From positions 16,758,385 through 16,822,384 of the forward strand of contig NC_079364.1 of the NCBI RefSeq assembly GCF_021018895.1: a DNA stretch of 64,000 nt. The letters run 5' to 3'. The notes below the pieces were generated by a model. It saw nothing but the letters and a program-made list of their open reading frames with translations, had not been told where the DNA came from and did no database searches. A program made the position numbers and the translations under genes. Shown here piece after piece: positions 12,097-42,790 of this stretch. Position 1 is the first letter of the stretch; each line of letters begins with the position of its first letter. Origin of the DNA: Seriola aureovittata. Taxonomy: Eukaryota > Chordata > Actinopteri > Carangiformes > Carangidae.

Positions 12097-14876
12097 TTAT
12101 ACATATATAATTCCTCAATATTCTGATGTACTAAAACATATACAGGAGGGTCAATTACGGCATTAATTAGGTCTTATTTGCTTTCTTGCTGAGAGTTAGG
12201 TGAGAAAATCAATAACATTTTCGTGTCTGTCTGTTAAATATGAGGTTATGAAATTAGCTTAGCTTAGCATAAAGACTGGAAACAGAGGGAAATACCTAGC
12301 CTGTCTCTGTAACAAAATCCATCTATCACCCGCTCTAAAGCTCACTAACTTATAAAACAGTGAATTGTTATTTTTACGCTTGATGTTTTTTTTTTTTACA
12401 GATTAAACAAACTAGACATAATGTGTTAATTAGTGAATTTTAGTGGTGGCAGAAGGTGGATTTTGTTCCCCATAGACAGACTAAGGTTAACTGTTTCCCC
12501 TTGTTTCCAAAATGTCAAACGACTCCTTTCAGCAGTTATCATGCCATCAGACACCACAACATTTATATGATCTCTTTTTTCCACTTTTGATTATGCTTTT
12601 TCTGCTCCCAAGAATCATGGAAATGACTATACACGGGGCCTATACAATGCAACCCTTGACATGTTGAATCCCTTATTCCCTGATTAATGGACATTCACCA
12701 TTTTGGCTCAGAAAGCCCATGAAAAGTACCGTGACATTTAACAACTATTCCCTCCTATCCCTATCACTGCTGGCAAATTACACCAGGCTCTTCTTGCAAT
12801 AATCCTCAAGGAATGTACCTGGTAAAGTCCCATTTGGACATCAGGATACAATATCTCCAGCCCTCAAGTACACTTACACAAAAACAGTTCATTCAAGGGG
12901 GTAATTGAACTACAGAACTTAATTGTTTACTCTCCAGTAAAAAGATTCTTGCTTAAAGACCAGAGAAAAATGTTACTATAGGTCCATTGCTCCCCATTAT
13001 GTAACACTGCAAGTCCATAACAGAGGTCTACACTCTTCATAGGCCATTTTATCTAGATCAGTAAGCTAATGCAATGATGTCAGTGATCCGAGATGAAAAT
13101 GCACCGAGTTTTTATGGAAATACTTACTGAACATGGCAATAACAGTAACACAAAGTAATCTGAATGGGAGAACTGTCTTTGTGCTGTAAGAGCAAAGAGG
13201 TGGGCCAGACTTCCACAACCAAAGATTGCATCTCCACCACAGACAAACACGGAGGGATGACCTTTGTTACCAGCCTGTGTTTGTAGCTTTCTGCTGGATG
13301 AAATATTAAATAACTGTAAGATTTTCTTCCCCTGAGAAAAAAACACCAAAACAAACAACTTCACAACAAAATGGCATTGGTGTCTACATGTGCTTGCAGG
13401 TAGAGCTGCGATAATTCGTCTGTTAATCGGCTGATCAATCAACAGAAAATTAATTAGTGACAATCATAATTATTCCTTGAAGTAATTTTGTTAAGAAAAA
13501 AATACACAACGTTCCGTTAGATCTCGCTTCTTAATTATACAAATGTTCTGCTTCTGTGTGTTTAATATCACAGTAATCTGAATATCTCTGAGTTTAAGAC
13601 TGTAAATCTGAAAAAAGAAGACATCACCTTGGGCTTTAGGAAACTGCAGCTGGCATTTTTCAACATTTTCTGACACATGGAACAAACGATTAATTGATTT
13701 ATTCAGATTAAACAATAATGAAATCACTTCTTAGTTGCAAACTTGCAAGGATCAAATGGTTGACTCTGAACTGAGAAGTGGATGTTTCTGTATTGTAATG
13801 ACTGTGAGTTGTTTGTGCATCCATATGAAGTGTGGGCGACTTTTACCTGACACTCCCCCTGCCATGTAGACGGCCATCATGACGCCCAGAGTGAAACCAA
13901 CGTGGATGGTCAAGGGTTCCCCGAGAGCCCCTTTACTCAGCACCGTCTGGGCCACTGAACCACATCCAAAGAGCTGGGACACAGACAAGAACAAAAACAC
14001 AAAGGGTGGAGGTAGAAAGACTCATTGTTTTTAATTATTCCAATTATACCCGCCATTAACACTAACCCTTTTGTCCACCAACAGCCTCCGACTGCCACAG
14101 ACAATTTGTCCAACTTGGAGCTTTGGAAAAAATAATTAATCCCCCACTTATTAGGTAAAAGGCAGAAGCAATTTAGAGGAAAAAAAAAAGTGTTGAGATG
14201 AGAGCAGTCATCCAAAAATAAAAAGGGCTGTTGTGGAGGCTGCATCACTTCTCCACTCCTCTGATGTGGCATCTAAAGTGGGCAGGTGGAGCTCAGGTGA
14301 GACAGGTGGAGGCGAGGATAGTCCAGACTAGAAACACATAAGAACTGAGAAGCATTCCTCCTCCTCCTCAAGGAAAACCAGGATACTACTCTGAGGTGCA
14401 AAGTGAATCGATCATTACCTTATTTTAAACCATGTTTTATTTTCCCCGTGACCTCATAGCTGAAAGGAAATGACTTGCTGTGTTTATAATGATTTACATT
14501 TTGTGTTACAGTTCACTTTTGGATGAGTTGTGAGTGAGAAAAAACAGTCCCACATCAGTCACATCTTGTTATGATTTCTACAAGCACAAATCACATCTGA
14601 GCACATCAAAGAGAAACTCTGTTATTTCCAGACTATACTATGTGTTAACAGAGACATATGAGAGACAGCAGTCAGAGCCCCTGGAGACCCACTTTGACAC
14701 CTTATTAGCATACTGGTTCACAGCTTTAAAGCGGCTGTTTAAGCTGGATGACAGGTGCAGAGGGAGGTACTCACTATCAGGACAAATATCCCCAGAAATT
14801 CCGCCAGGAACTCCTTAAAGATGTCCCGCCTCAGGCCAAATCTCTCCTTCATCTTGCTCTTGCTGTCGCTGTCCAT
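4104..14876 (-). CDS. aqp9: aqp9 (aquaglyceroporin 9), full coding region in 6 exons
   Basis: Plasma-membrane channel for glycerol, urea, other small neutral solutes and water. Joining 14876-14775, 13973-13847, 10386-10249, 10030-9912, 8794-8577 and 4266-4104 on the minus strand gives 867 nt, a 288-residue protein plus TAA, with all introns GT-AG. Exon sizes 127/138/119/218 for exons 2-5 match, from memory, those of the AQP3/7/9/10 genes. Both pore motifs are present: NPA at residues 81-83 and NPA at 213-215 followed by R216-D217; the Asp after the second NPA marks aquaglyceroporins. The C-terminal stretch VFRAG...WWWIPVAGP and IELHHPEPE matches AQP9 better than AQP3, 7 or 10. Position head to head with aldh1a2, as in human, supports aqp9 (zebrafish has aqp9a and aqp9b; the aldh1a2-linked copy is probably the b type, not verified). 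Odd point: Tyr210 in the selectivity filter. Confidence 0.95.
4267..8576 (-). other. aqp9: aqp9 intron 5
   Basis: 4.3 kb intron. Apart from the L2-type retroposon fragment at about 4.6-5.15 kb it is mostly unique AT-rich sequence. No alternative exon was supported. Confidence 0.8.
4621..5150 (-). mobile_element. Truncated non-LTR retrotransposon (L2-like reverse transcriptase) with teleost repeat core
   Basis: On the minus strand 5110-4870 reads as reverse transcriptase: a GPLLSAIYTTSLG block (corresponding to the usual QGSVLGPLLF), then SHGFSYHCYADDTQL with the catalytic YADD. The downstream half shifts frame and still shows a decayed WMKESHLQLTLFKTELL-like stretch. At 4632-4680 the plus strand has the common teleost core (CATTTGGCAGACACTTTTAT followed by a CGACTTACAA-type block), which I associate with V-type SINE and LINE families. 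It is a dead fragment: no endonuclease domain and several frame breaks. Family assignment is from memory. Confidence 0.75.
8577..8794 (-). CDS. aqp9: aqp9 coding exon 5 (residues 163-235), second NPA
   Basis: 218 nt, acceptor CTTAAG and donor GTAATT, ending in phase 2. It encodes helices 4 and 5 and the second pore half-helix GLNCGYPINPARDLGPR. By alignment to GlpF, the filter positions are G201, Y210 and R216. A (GTT)n microsatellite lies about 50 bp upstream of its acceptor. Confidence 0.96.
8846..8891. repeat. (GTT)n microsatellite
   Basis: About 15 GTT units followed by a decayed GTA/GTT run. It lies in aqp9 intron 4 and reads as (AAC)n in the transcript, about 50 nt before the exon 5 acceptor. 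Confidence 0.95.
8943..8955 (-). promoter_or_regulatory. Perfect DR1 nuclear-receptor half-site pair
   Basis: On the minus strand this reads AGGTCA, one spacer base G, AGGTCA: two perfect consensus half-sites with 1-bp spacing. This is the binding architecture of PPAR-RXR, HNF4 and RXR homodimers. It lies in aqp9 intron 4 in the gene's own orientation. Occupancy is not shown by sequence. Confidence 0.5.
9912..10030 (-). CDS. aqp9: aqp9 coding exon 4 (residues 123-162)
   Basis: 119 nt, acceptor CCACAG and donor GTGGGG, ending in phase 0. It encodes the long extracellular loop C (DALMEYTNGEFAVTGANATA, with an N-glycosylation-type NAT sequon at 139-141) and the start of helix 4 (IFASYPAQHLSVINGFVDQ). 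This exon has no diagnostic catalytic residue; it is placed by phase, size and its resemblance to the AQP9 family segment ATAHIFATYPAP. Confidence 0.93.
10249..10386 (-). CDS. aqp9: aqp9 coding exon 3 (residues 77-123), first NPA
   Basis: 138 nt, acceptor TTCCAG and donor GTAGGT. It carries the first half-helix motif GAHVNPAVSLA (NPA at 81-83) and membrane helix 3 (FPVYVVAQFLGAFAGSCAVYGLYY). The open frame across the downstream donor is intron read-through, not coding. Confidence 0.95.
10506..11085. mobile_element. MITE-like element interrupted by a second element
   Basis: 10506-10668 and 10980-11085 look like the two parts of the same teleost element as at 13401-13740: the middle of one part has CACTTTAGAAGCTGGAATCA and AATGACTTCAAAC, and the other continues with ATTATCAAAATAGTTGCTGATT and repeated GACTAATTGATTA motifs. 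About 310 bp of unrelated sequence (10669-10979), itself resembling another common fish repeat that ends in GGATGGAGTTCCCC, splits them. Confidence 0.55.
12061..12091. repeat. (AAT)n microsatellite
   Basis: About 10 ATA units in aqp9 intron 2. Confidence 0.95.
12250..12510. mobile_element. Non-autonomous DNA element with terminal inverted repeats (MITE)
   Basis: Left end TTAGCTTAGCATAAAGACTG followed by a GAAACAGAGGGAAA block; the right end is the near reverse complement of that block (CTGTTTCCCCTTGTTTCC). The interior has the family phrases CTCTAAAGCTCACTAACTTA and GATTAAACAAACTAGACATA. No coding capacity. A partial copy of the same family lies at 35580-35662. Confidence 0.7.
13401..13740. 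mobile_element. MITE-like teleost element, apparently full length
   Basis: About 340 bp with inverted ends: TAGAGCTGCGATAATTCG at the left and TTCTTAGTTGCAA at the right, diverged inverted copies. The interior includes CTGAATATCTCTGAGTTTAA and a CCTTGGGCTTTAGG phrase that I recognise from a very common fish family. It is non-coding and sits about 105 bp from the aqp9 exon 2 donor. Confidence 0.7.
13847..13973 (-). CDS. aqp9: aqp9 coding exon 2 (residues 35-77)
   Basis: 127 nt, starting after a CCCAG acceptor and ending in phase 1 before GTAAAA. It encodes the end of helix 1, the first extracellular loop (KGALGEPLTIH) and helix 2 up to GGVSG. It contains F61, aligned with GlpF Trp48, the first position of the aromatic/arginine filter. 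Confidence 0.95.
14775..14876 (-). CDS. aqp9: aqp9 coding exon 1 (residues 1-34)
   Basis: Encodes the cytoplasmic N-terminus, beginning MDSDSKSKMKERFGLRRDIF, and the start of membrane helix 1 (FLAEFLGIFVLI). The ATG has A at -3 and G at +4, a good Kozak context, and lies directly after an A-rich run. The exon ends in phase 0 before the donor GTGAGT. A second in-frame Met at residue 9 is possible but in a weaker context. Confidence 0.92.
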
Positions 14877-15715
14877 TTTTTTTTCTGGGGCTCCTTGATG
14901 TCTTCCTCCGACCAGAACAAACAGCTAACAACTACAGACTGTGTGTAGTAGTCGGTGCAGGTTGCCGCCTCCCATTCGGTGCGGTCGGACCGTGCAGCCC
15001 TCAGCAGGCTGTCGGGCACGTTAAGCTTTCTGCATCTATTTCCCTCTGTAACCACAAGGGGTCTACTTTTTATTGCAAATGTGAGCTTCAGACTTTTGTA
15101 CTGCCATCCAAACCTGACTGCTGCAGACGGTATTTGTTTGTATTGTTTGTATTCTTCCACATTTGGATGCACGAAAAAACATAAATGAACTGTGGCCTTA
15201 AAAATGCCGTTACTGGAGGTTGCTTTCTTGAGAAAGCCATGACAAATACTTCCTTTGTTGAATAGATCACTGAACTGACGGACACACTCACGTCTAATAT
15301 CAAATGACAATGAATAAACTCTTAGTTAACAGGCTCAACATCACCTTCAAAACCACAACTCAGCAGTGACTTCCACAATCTCAAAATGTTGTTGATAATG
15401 ATCACGTTAGTTGAGTTGAGCTCCAGCCAGTGAAAATATGGCATATAAAGTTGATTTTTATTGACCATTCAGAGCTTCAGATGAGGTAGGCCCAGGTGAT
15501 ATAAAATGTATATATTGGCTTTCTGCAATTAAAAAAACAAAACAAATCAGTTTATTTTTGTGAAACGTTTTCAGATGTTTTAAAAAGGCAATCTGTCTAT
15601 TTCGATACAAAACCTCATTTGGATGATACTCAATTTAATAAATCACATATTTATGTTTCCATTTAGGAAATAAAATTTGTTTTAGAGTTAATTATAATTT
15701 CATTTGTTACAGTAG

Positions 15716-15716
15716 T

Positions 15717-15774
<58 letters not shown>
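15716..15774. repeat. (TTTC)n microsatellite
   Basis: About 14 TTTC units in the divergent intergenic region, followed by a T run. Confidence 0.97.
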
Positions 15775-15775
<1 letters not shown>

Positions 15776-16340
15776 ATTTTTTTTTACTTTCACCCACTGT
15801 AAATTATTTAGTAATGAAGACAAAGTGAATTAAGTGTACTGAATTCAAAACAACTTCGCCACAGAGATAAATAGATTTTTGAAAACAAGTCCACCCAAGT
15901 AGGTCTATATATCCTACTATATCCTACACTTTCCTACAAACACTCAACATCAACGTCTATGAAAAAAAGAGAGAAAATAACTATAGCTACTCATAGGCAA
16001 CTTTTGATAACCTTTATTAGTTTTTATCTTTGTTGTTGATCAAATAACAGATATAAAATAGAAGTAAAAAAAAAAACTTCAGCATCCATCAGTCCTCATA
16101 TCCCAGTTCTCTTACAGAAAAAATACCAGAGAAACTGAATTTTGGGGGGAAATCTCACTTTTCTTTATGACACATTAGAAAGTTTGTTCGCTTTTCTCAC
16201 TCACCTTTCTTCATGTTGCAGCTGTTTGCTCTGAAAAACTCATTCCAGCCATTTTATCAGTCATATTTCCAGTTTTTTTTATTCATGCTCCCACTGCCAG
16301 CCCAATTCTCTTATTAAACCGCTCTTTATGCTCATTACCT

Positions 16341-16342
<2 letters not shown>

Positions 16343-16418
<76 letters not shown>
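16343..16418. repeat. (GT)n microsatellite
   Basis: About 37 GT units. It generates false Cys-Val and Thr-His open frames on both strands. Confidence 0.97.
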
Positions 16419-16419
<1 letters not shown>

Positions 16420-17998
16420 ACCCTGGCCCCGTTCCTCCAACAGAGGGAGCTCCATGAATACATTTGAACCCGCCTGCTGGAGTTGGTCACACCGTCTCCC
16501 CCGGTTCGTCTTATCTTCCGTTCGCTGAGCTTTGTGAAACGGTGAGGCGACAGGCTGAGGATGGGATGTTTTGAATGCATTAATCAATGTCACCGTTTCA
16601 GGCACGTCCGCTTTGATGTGAAACAGACACTTTGGAGAGTGTCGCCCATGCTGTGAAGAAAGGGTGATGTGCTGATGGAGAGAAAGCATCCTCCCGGGAT
16701 TTGCAAATGATGGGCCTACATCTGTCTCCGCACTCCTTTGTCCTGTCAAGAGGCTCATGTTATGAAATCTTAACATTTAAAGGCGCCGGTTGAGGAGATT
16801 CATCTTTGAGGACATAGTTTGCATTAAAAACCAAAGTGACCGCAGATGTGAGGCTTCACTTCTCTCTGTATTCATCTCCTCATCTCGAATCCACATATCA
16901 CACACAAACTTCTGATTTACCCTTTAACTGCTGGCTGGCTCTTACCTGAGCGACTCCGTGGATGAATGCGTGAGGATGTGCATTTGTTGTGGGTGTGCTA
17001 ATACATGCAGTGGATTTGCTTTAATTCCCCCATAGTTCCTTGAGACAGGCTCTCGCGGGGTTAATTGGTGGATGTTTATTGGGAGGTTTAAAGCAGGCGC
17101 TGGGAGGAATTATCACCTGCGGGACAAATCCCTGCCAACAACACCACAGCAAGTAGCAGCAATCCCCGCAGTCCACATTTACATAACATCTTAGACCGCG
17201 GGGAGGTTGTGTTAGGCAAATAAAGACTACAGGGTGATAGTGAGCCCAGGACAGCAGTTTGACACCTTTATGTGACTTAGGAAATGGTTAATGATGGGTC
17301 AAGAATGTGAGCTGATATTTTCAATAAAGAGTAGCTATGCTTTTATGTCTCCTCTGTTAACTGCTGGTACCAAGGTAAAGAATTAACTTTTAATCTAAGC
17401 TGTCATGCCAAAGTCCTTAAAGTGCGCAGAAAAAAAATGTGCATTTCAACATTTACAAATACTGGGCAAACTCCATCTGCGGAGGAAGATCATGTGATAA
17501 GCTTCAAAAGTGACTAAATGGACCTTGTGGTGAGATTGTTTTGCCACGTAAAAGCGTAGGCTTCATTATGCTCCACTGTGTGCTCTCTGGAGCTGTAGCC
17601 TGTTTCACCCATGTGGCCACTTATAAAACACTTGTGCAAAATAGGTCCTGTGTGATTTGGAAGTCAGAGCCAAATGGGGAAACGTGGAAGCCAAATGTGT
17701 GAACATGCTAGATTATTATAAGGCAGTTATTGTTAGATTCAGATCATATACCTGTGATTTACAGAATAGCAGACACCAAACACCATGTTCAGATGGTCTC
17801 CTCTGAACTGAAACGTGTTAAACTTTGAATTAGTGTAGAAAACAGTCAGCTGCTGGTGAGTGAAAGCAGTGGAAACTGAGTGCATCGGGAGTGCGAGGTG
17901 GGTGGGGTGGACGTGTTTCTCCTCCTTAACACGCATGGCTGAGGTCGTTTATGTAAATGCGCGAATTTAATTTTCAAAAGGACAGCCCTTTTCTTTGC

Positions 17999-18036
17999 CC
18001 AATGAAAATGAACCGCGGCTGACACCTGGCTATAAA
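17999..18036 (+). promoter_or_regulatory. aldh1a2: aldh1a2 core promoter: CCAAT box and TATA box
   Basis: CCAAT at 17999-18003 and TATAAA at 18031-18036 (context GGCTATAAACCC). The TATA box predicts a start of transcription near 18060 and a 5' UTR of about 65 nt before the ATG at 18125. Spacing between the two boxes and the ATG is natural for a TATA promoter. The start site itself was not measured. Confidence 0.65.
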
Positions 18037-18124
18037 CCCAGGAAGGAACCCAAAGTCCTAATCAGAAATCTGTAGAAAAAACCCAGAGAGGCGCAGCAGG
18101 CAGACGAGCGGAGAGACGGCCGTG

Positions 18125-40359
<22,235 letters not shown>

Positions 40360-41740
40360 GGCAGCCATGCTTTTTTCGGGAGGAGGTAGCATCTTCCTCA
40401 TCACTGACCCGCCTCTTGTCGGTCCATCCACAGTGGCAAACCACATTAACCATCCAAACTAGTTATCTCCATGGTAACTACAGGCTGTGACCACTTGCTG
40501 CCCTCTCAGTCCCTCCATCAGCTCCGCCTATGCTCGCCACGGACAGTCAGCTGATCCCTGTCCAACTATCTCCTTGAATTTGTGGACTGTCTCTAGTCTA
40601 ACTGACAACCACTGAACCACCCCCATACTGTATACCTCCTCCACTAACTACACTAAAGCACTCACAGAGACGATGGGGGAGGCTGTTCTGACTGCAAACC
40701 CCAATAACAACCCCCCTACCAGCCGCTACACCCAGATCCTCACTGCCCAGATGCTGGATGCTCAGAGACTCAGTCGCTGCACTTGCAATCAACCCTTTAC
40801 TAGCAACTTGTAATGTGTTGGGAGGCAGTTTTTCTTTGTACTGTGCGGTATGTTCATCAGAAACCTCATGTGTCATTGTCTTGGTAGAATTTATGCAAGC
40901 ATGTCAGCTCATTCAAGACCACTGATGTTGTCAGCCTCAGATATGAATGGATGAAATGTTAATTCAGAATTAAAATTGATTTCTAATTGTCTTTGTTTAT
41001 ATTTTAGCTCATATGACTTAACACTGTATGTCAACCTTTGACTGATGTAAACGTGAAAGATTTTAACCTCTTAAAAGCATTTTTACTCTCACCTGCTAAA
41101 AGAGGAGTAGATGTATTTTAAACATTATGTAACTGATTTTCATTGATGTCCATCTATGTTTATGTTTATACAATCATATGCTATAAAATTATAAAATGAC
41201 CATAGTTTTTTTTTTTCAGTAAAAACTTTTTCCTGGAAAACATTTTTCTTTGAGTGTTCACTACATTGTTAGGACTCAGTATCCTCACTATTGTGTGACC
41301 AAGAGGTCACATAATTTACACTTACATTCAGGCTGAGGTGAAAATGTACGCATTTCACAGACCTGGATCTAACACCTTAATAATTTAATTACTTGTATTA
41401 TGAAGTGCTCATACTGGAAATAAATTGACCCAAAGAGATTATTTTATAACATATTCACATACAAAATGTTTATAAATTTCTCTTGGGCACTTATCCAGTG
41501 GTCAGAATTGAAGAACAATTTGAGTGTTATTTTAATTCTGTCAGCTCCACCTACTGTGCAGGTAGATTCATGACAACCTTGTGTTAACATCTCACAGTAA
41601 GGAAAGCACAAGTGTAGATAATGACAATGATAATGTCTTAATTCCATTTAGCTGCTCTGGTTTCAAGGTCTTGGTATTAGTAATGTTATTAGTTATACCT
41701 TTGCTTTTTGTACAATGAAAAGCAGCTACAATAAATTACA
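40360..41740 (+). other. aldh1a2: Probable aldh1a2 3' UTR and candidate poly(A) signals
   Basis: Follows the stop codon. Candidate polyadenylation signals: ATTAAA at 40969-40974, AATAAA at 41419-41424 and AATAAA at 41730-41735. The first 450 bp are more GC-rich and then become AT-rich. Which site is used cannot be told from sequence. Confidence 0.45.
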
Positions 41741-42790
41741 ACCACAGGGAAGTGGAAACAGCAATGACAATGAAAAAAAATCTAAAATATTGGAAAAATC
41801 AATAACAATCAATCACAAAGATAACAAATAAAACAATTCAGAAACGGTAATCTTAGTGAAGATTAATTTGCTCTCTTATAGAGTAAACTACTTTACTCCA
41901 TAATGTTCTTATGGAGTAAACTACTTTACTCCATAAGTGGACAGCTCATCAAGATGAGTGAGGTTCATGACCAACAGGGAGGAGGATGGGATGAACAACT
42001 TCTAAGGTCAGAAGTTATTTATTTATTTATTTTATCAGTGAGGCAAGACAAACACATAACAAGTGATTTCACATGAATAAATGTTACATCACATGCATCC
42101 GGCGTCCTGCACAATTCACCAGTGGGACAGGACGTGCAGCCCTGGGGATAGAGCCGGCCCAAGTCTTTAGGAGGCCCTAAGCAGAATTAGATTTGGCCAA
42201 GGGAGTAGGTTTGGTCTCAACATTGGTAGGGCTGCAACAACCCTGCCACTGGGGCTAAACAAAGAGATTGATTTTTATAAATGCTTTATTAACATATAAG
42301 ATCTGAGTTTACATTCAGAAATGCAGATACACAAATGTAATATATGTACATGTGTTGAATCTCCATATATGAAATATATGTACATATGAAGTTAAATATG
42401 TACAGTCAAAGTATGTACATTATGGCCCATATATGTAAAAATACATGTGAAACCTGTTCAAAATTGGAACAATATCATATATTGACATATATGTCTAACT
42501 AACATATTATCAGGTTATATTATGGACTTATGTTATATAAATATGTATCCACCCCAAATCCTGTAACTATATGTTAATTATGGATATAGATATGAAAAAT
42601 AGATGTGTATGGTTAAATTTAAGAGTAAATTATTAAGCATTTTGTTTTAATAAAGTTGCAATGTTACAGATATGTTTTAAACATATATCATATGTCCAAA
42701 AGATGTGTAAATGTCATAGTAATATATCCTCTTATAACTGACTGGTATGGTAACATCATTCTTGAAGGACAAATGTGTCATACATATATG
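41741..42790. other. AT-rich flank between aldh1a2 and the satellite
   Basis: No gene. 42140-42200 (GAGCCGGCCCAAGTCTTTAG and neighbours) resembles a fish interspersed repeat. 42290-42780 is very AT-rich with many ATATGTACAT-like words and leads directly into the satellite. Confidence 0.6.
41881..41937. repeat. Two tandem copies of a hairpin-forming unit
   Basis: The 23-bp unit starting GAGTAAACTACTTTACTCCA occurs at 41881-41903 and 41914-41936. 41908-41937 is a perfect inverted repeat: 13-bp arms (CTTATGGAGTAAA and its complement) around CTAC. Confidence 0.85.

Larger units (their letters stand above)
10387..13846 (-). other. aqp9: aqp9 intron 2
   Basis: 3.5 kb intron containing three repeat insertions (about 10.5-11.1 kb, 12.25-12.51 kb and 13.40-13.74 kb) and a low-repeat, more GC-rich stretch at about 11.28-11.9 kb. 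No coding exon fits between exons 2 and 3. Confidence 0.8.
14877..18124. promoter_or_regulatory. Divergent upstream region shared by aqp9 and aldh1a2
   Basis: 3.2 kb between the two start codons. The aqp9 side has no clear TATA box. The aldh1a2 side has TATA and CCAAT motifs. Between them lie a (TTTC)n tract, a (GT)n tract and, at about 16.5-17.25 kb, repeat-free sequence of more balanced composition. No other gene is evident. Confidence 0.6.

Noticed and set aside
14955..15310. Minus-strand frames upstream of aqp9 (71-153 aa) as an N-terminal extension
   Set aside because: The 153-aa frame overlaps the aqp9 start in a different frame, and family length is satisfied by the ATG at 14876.
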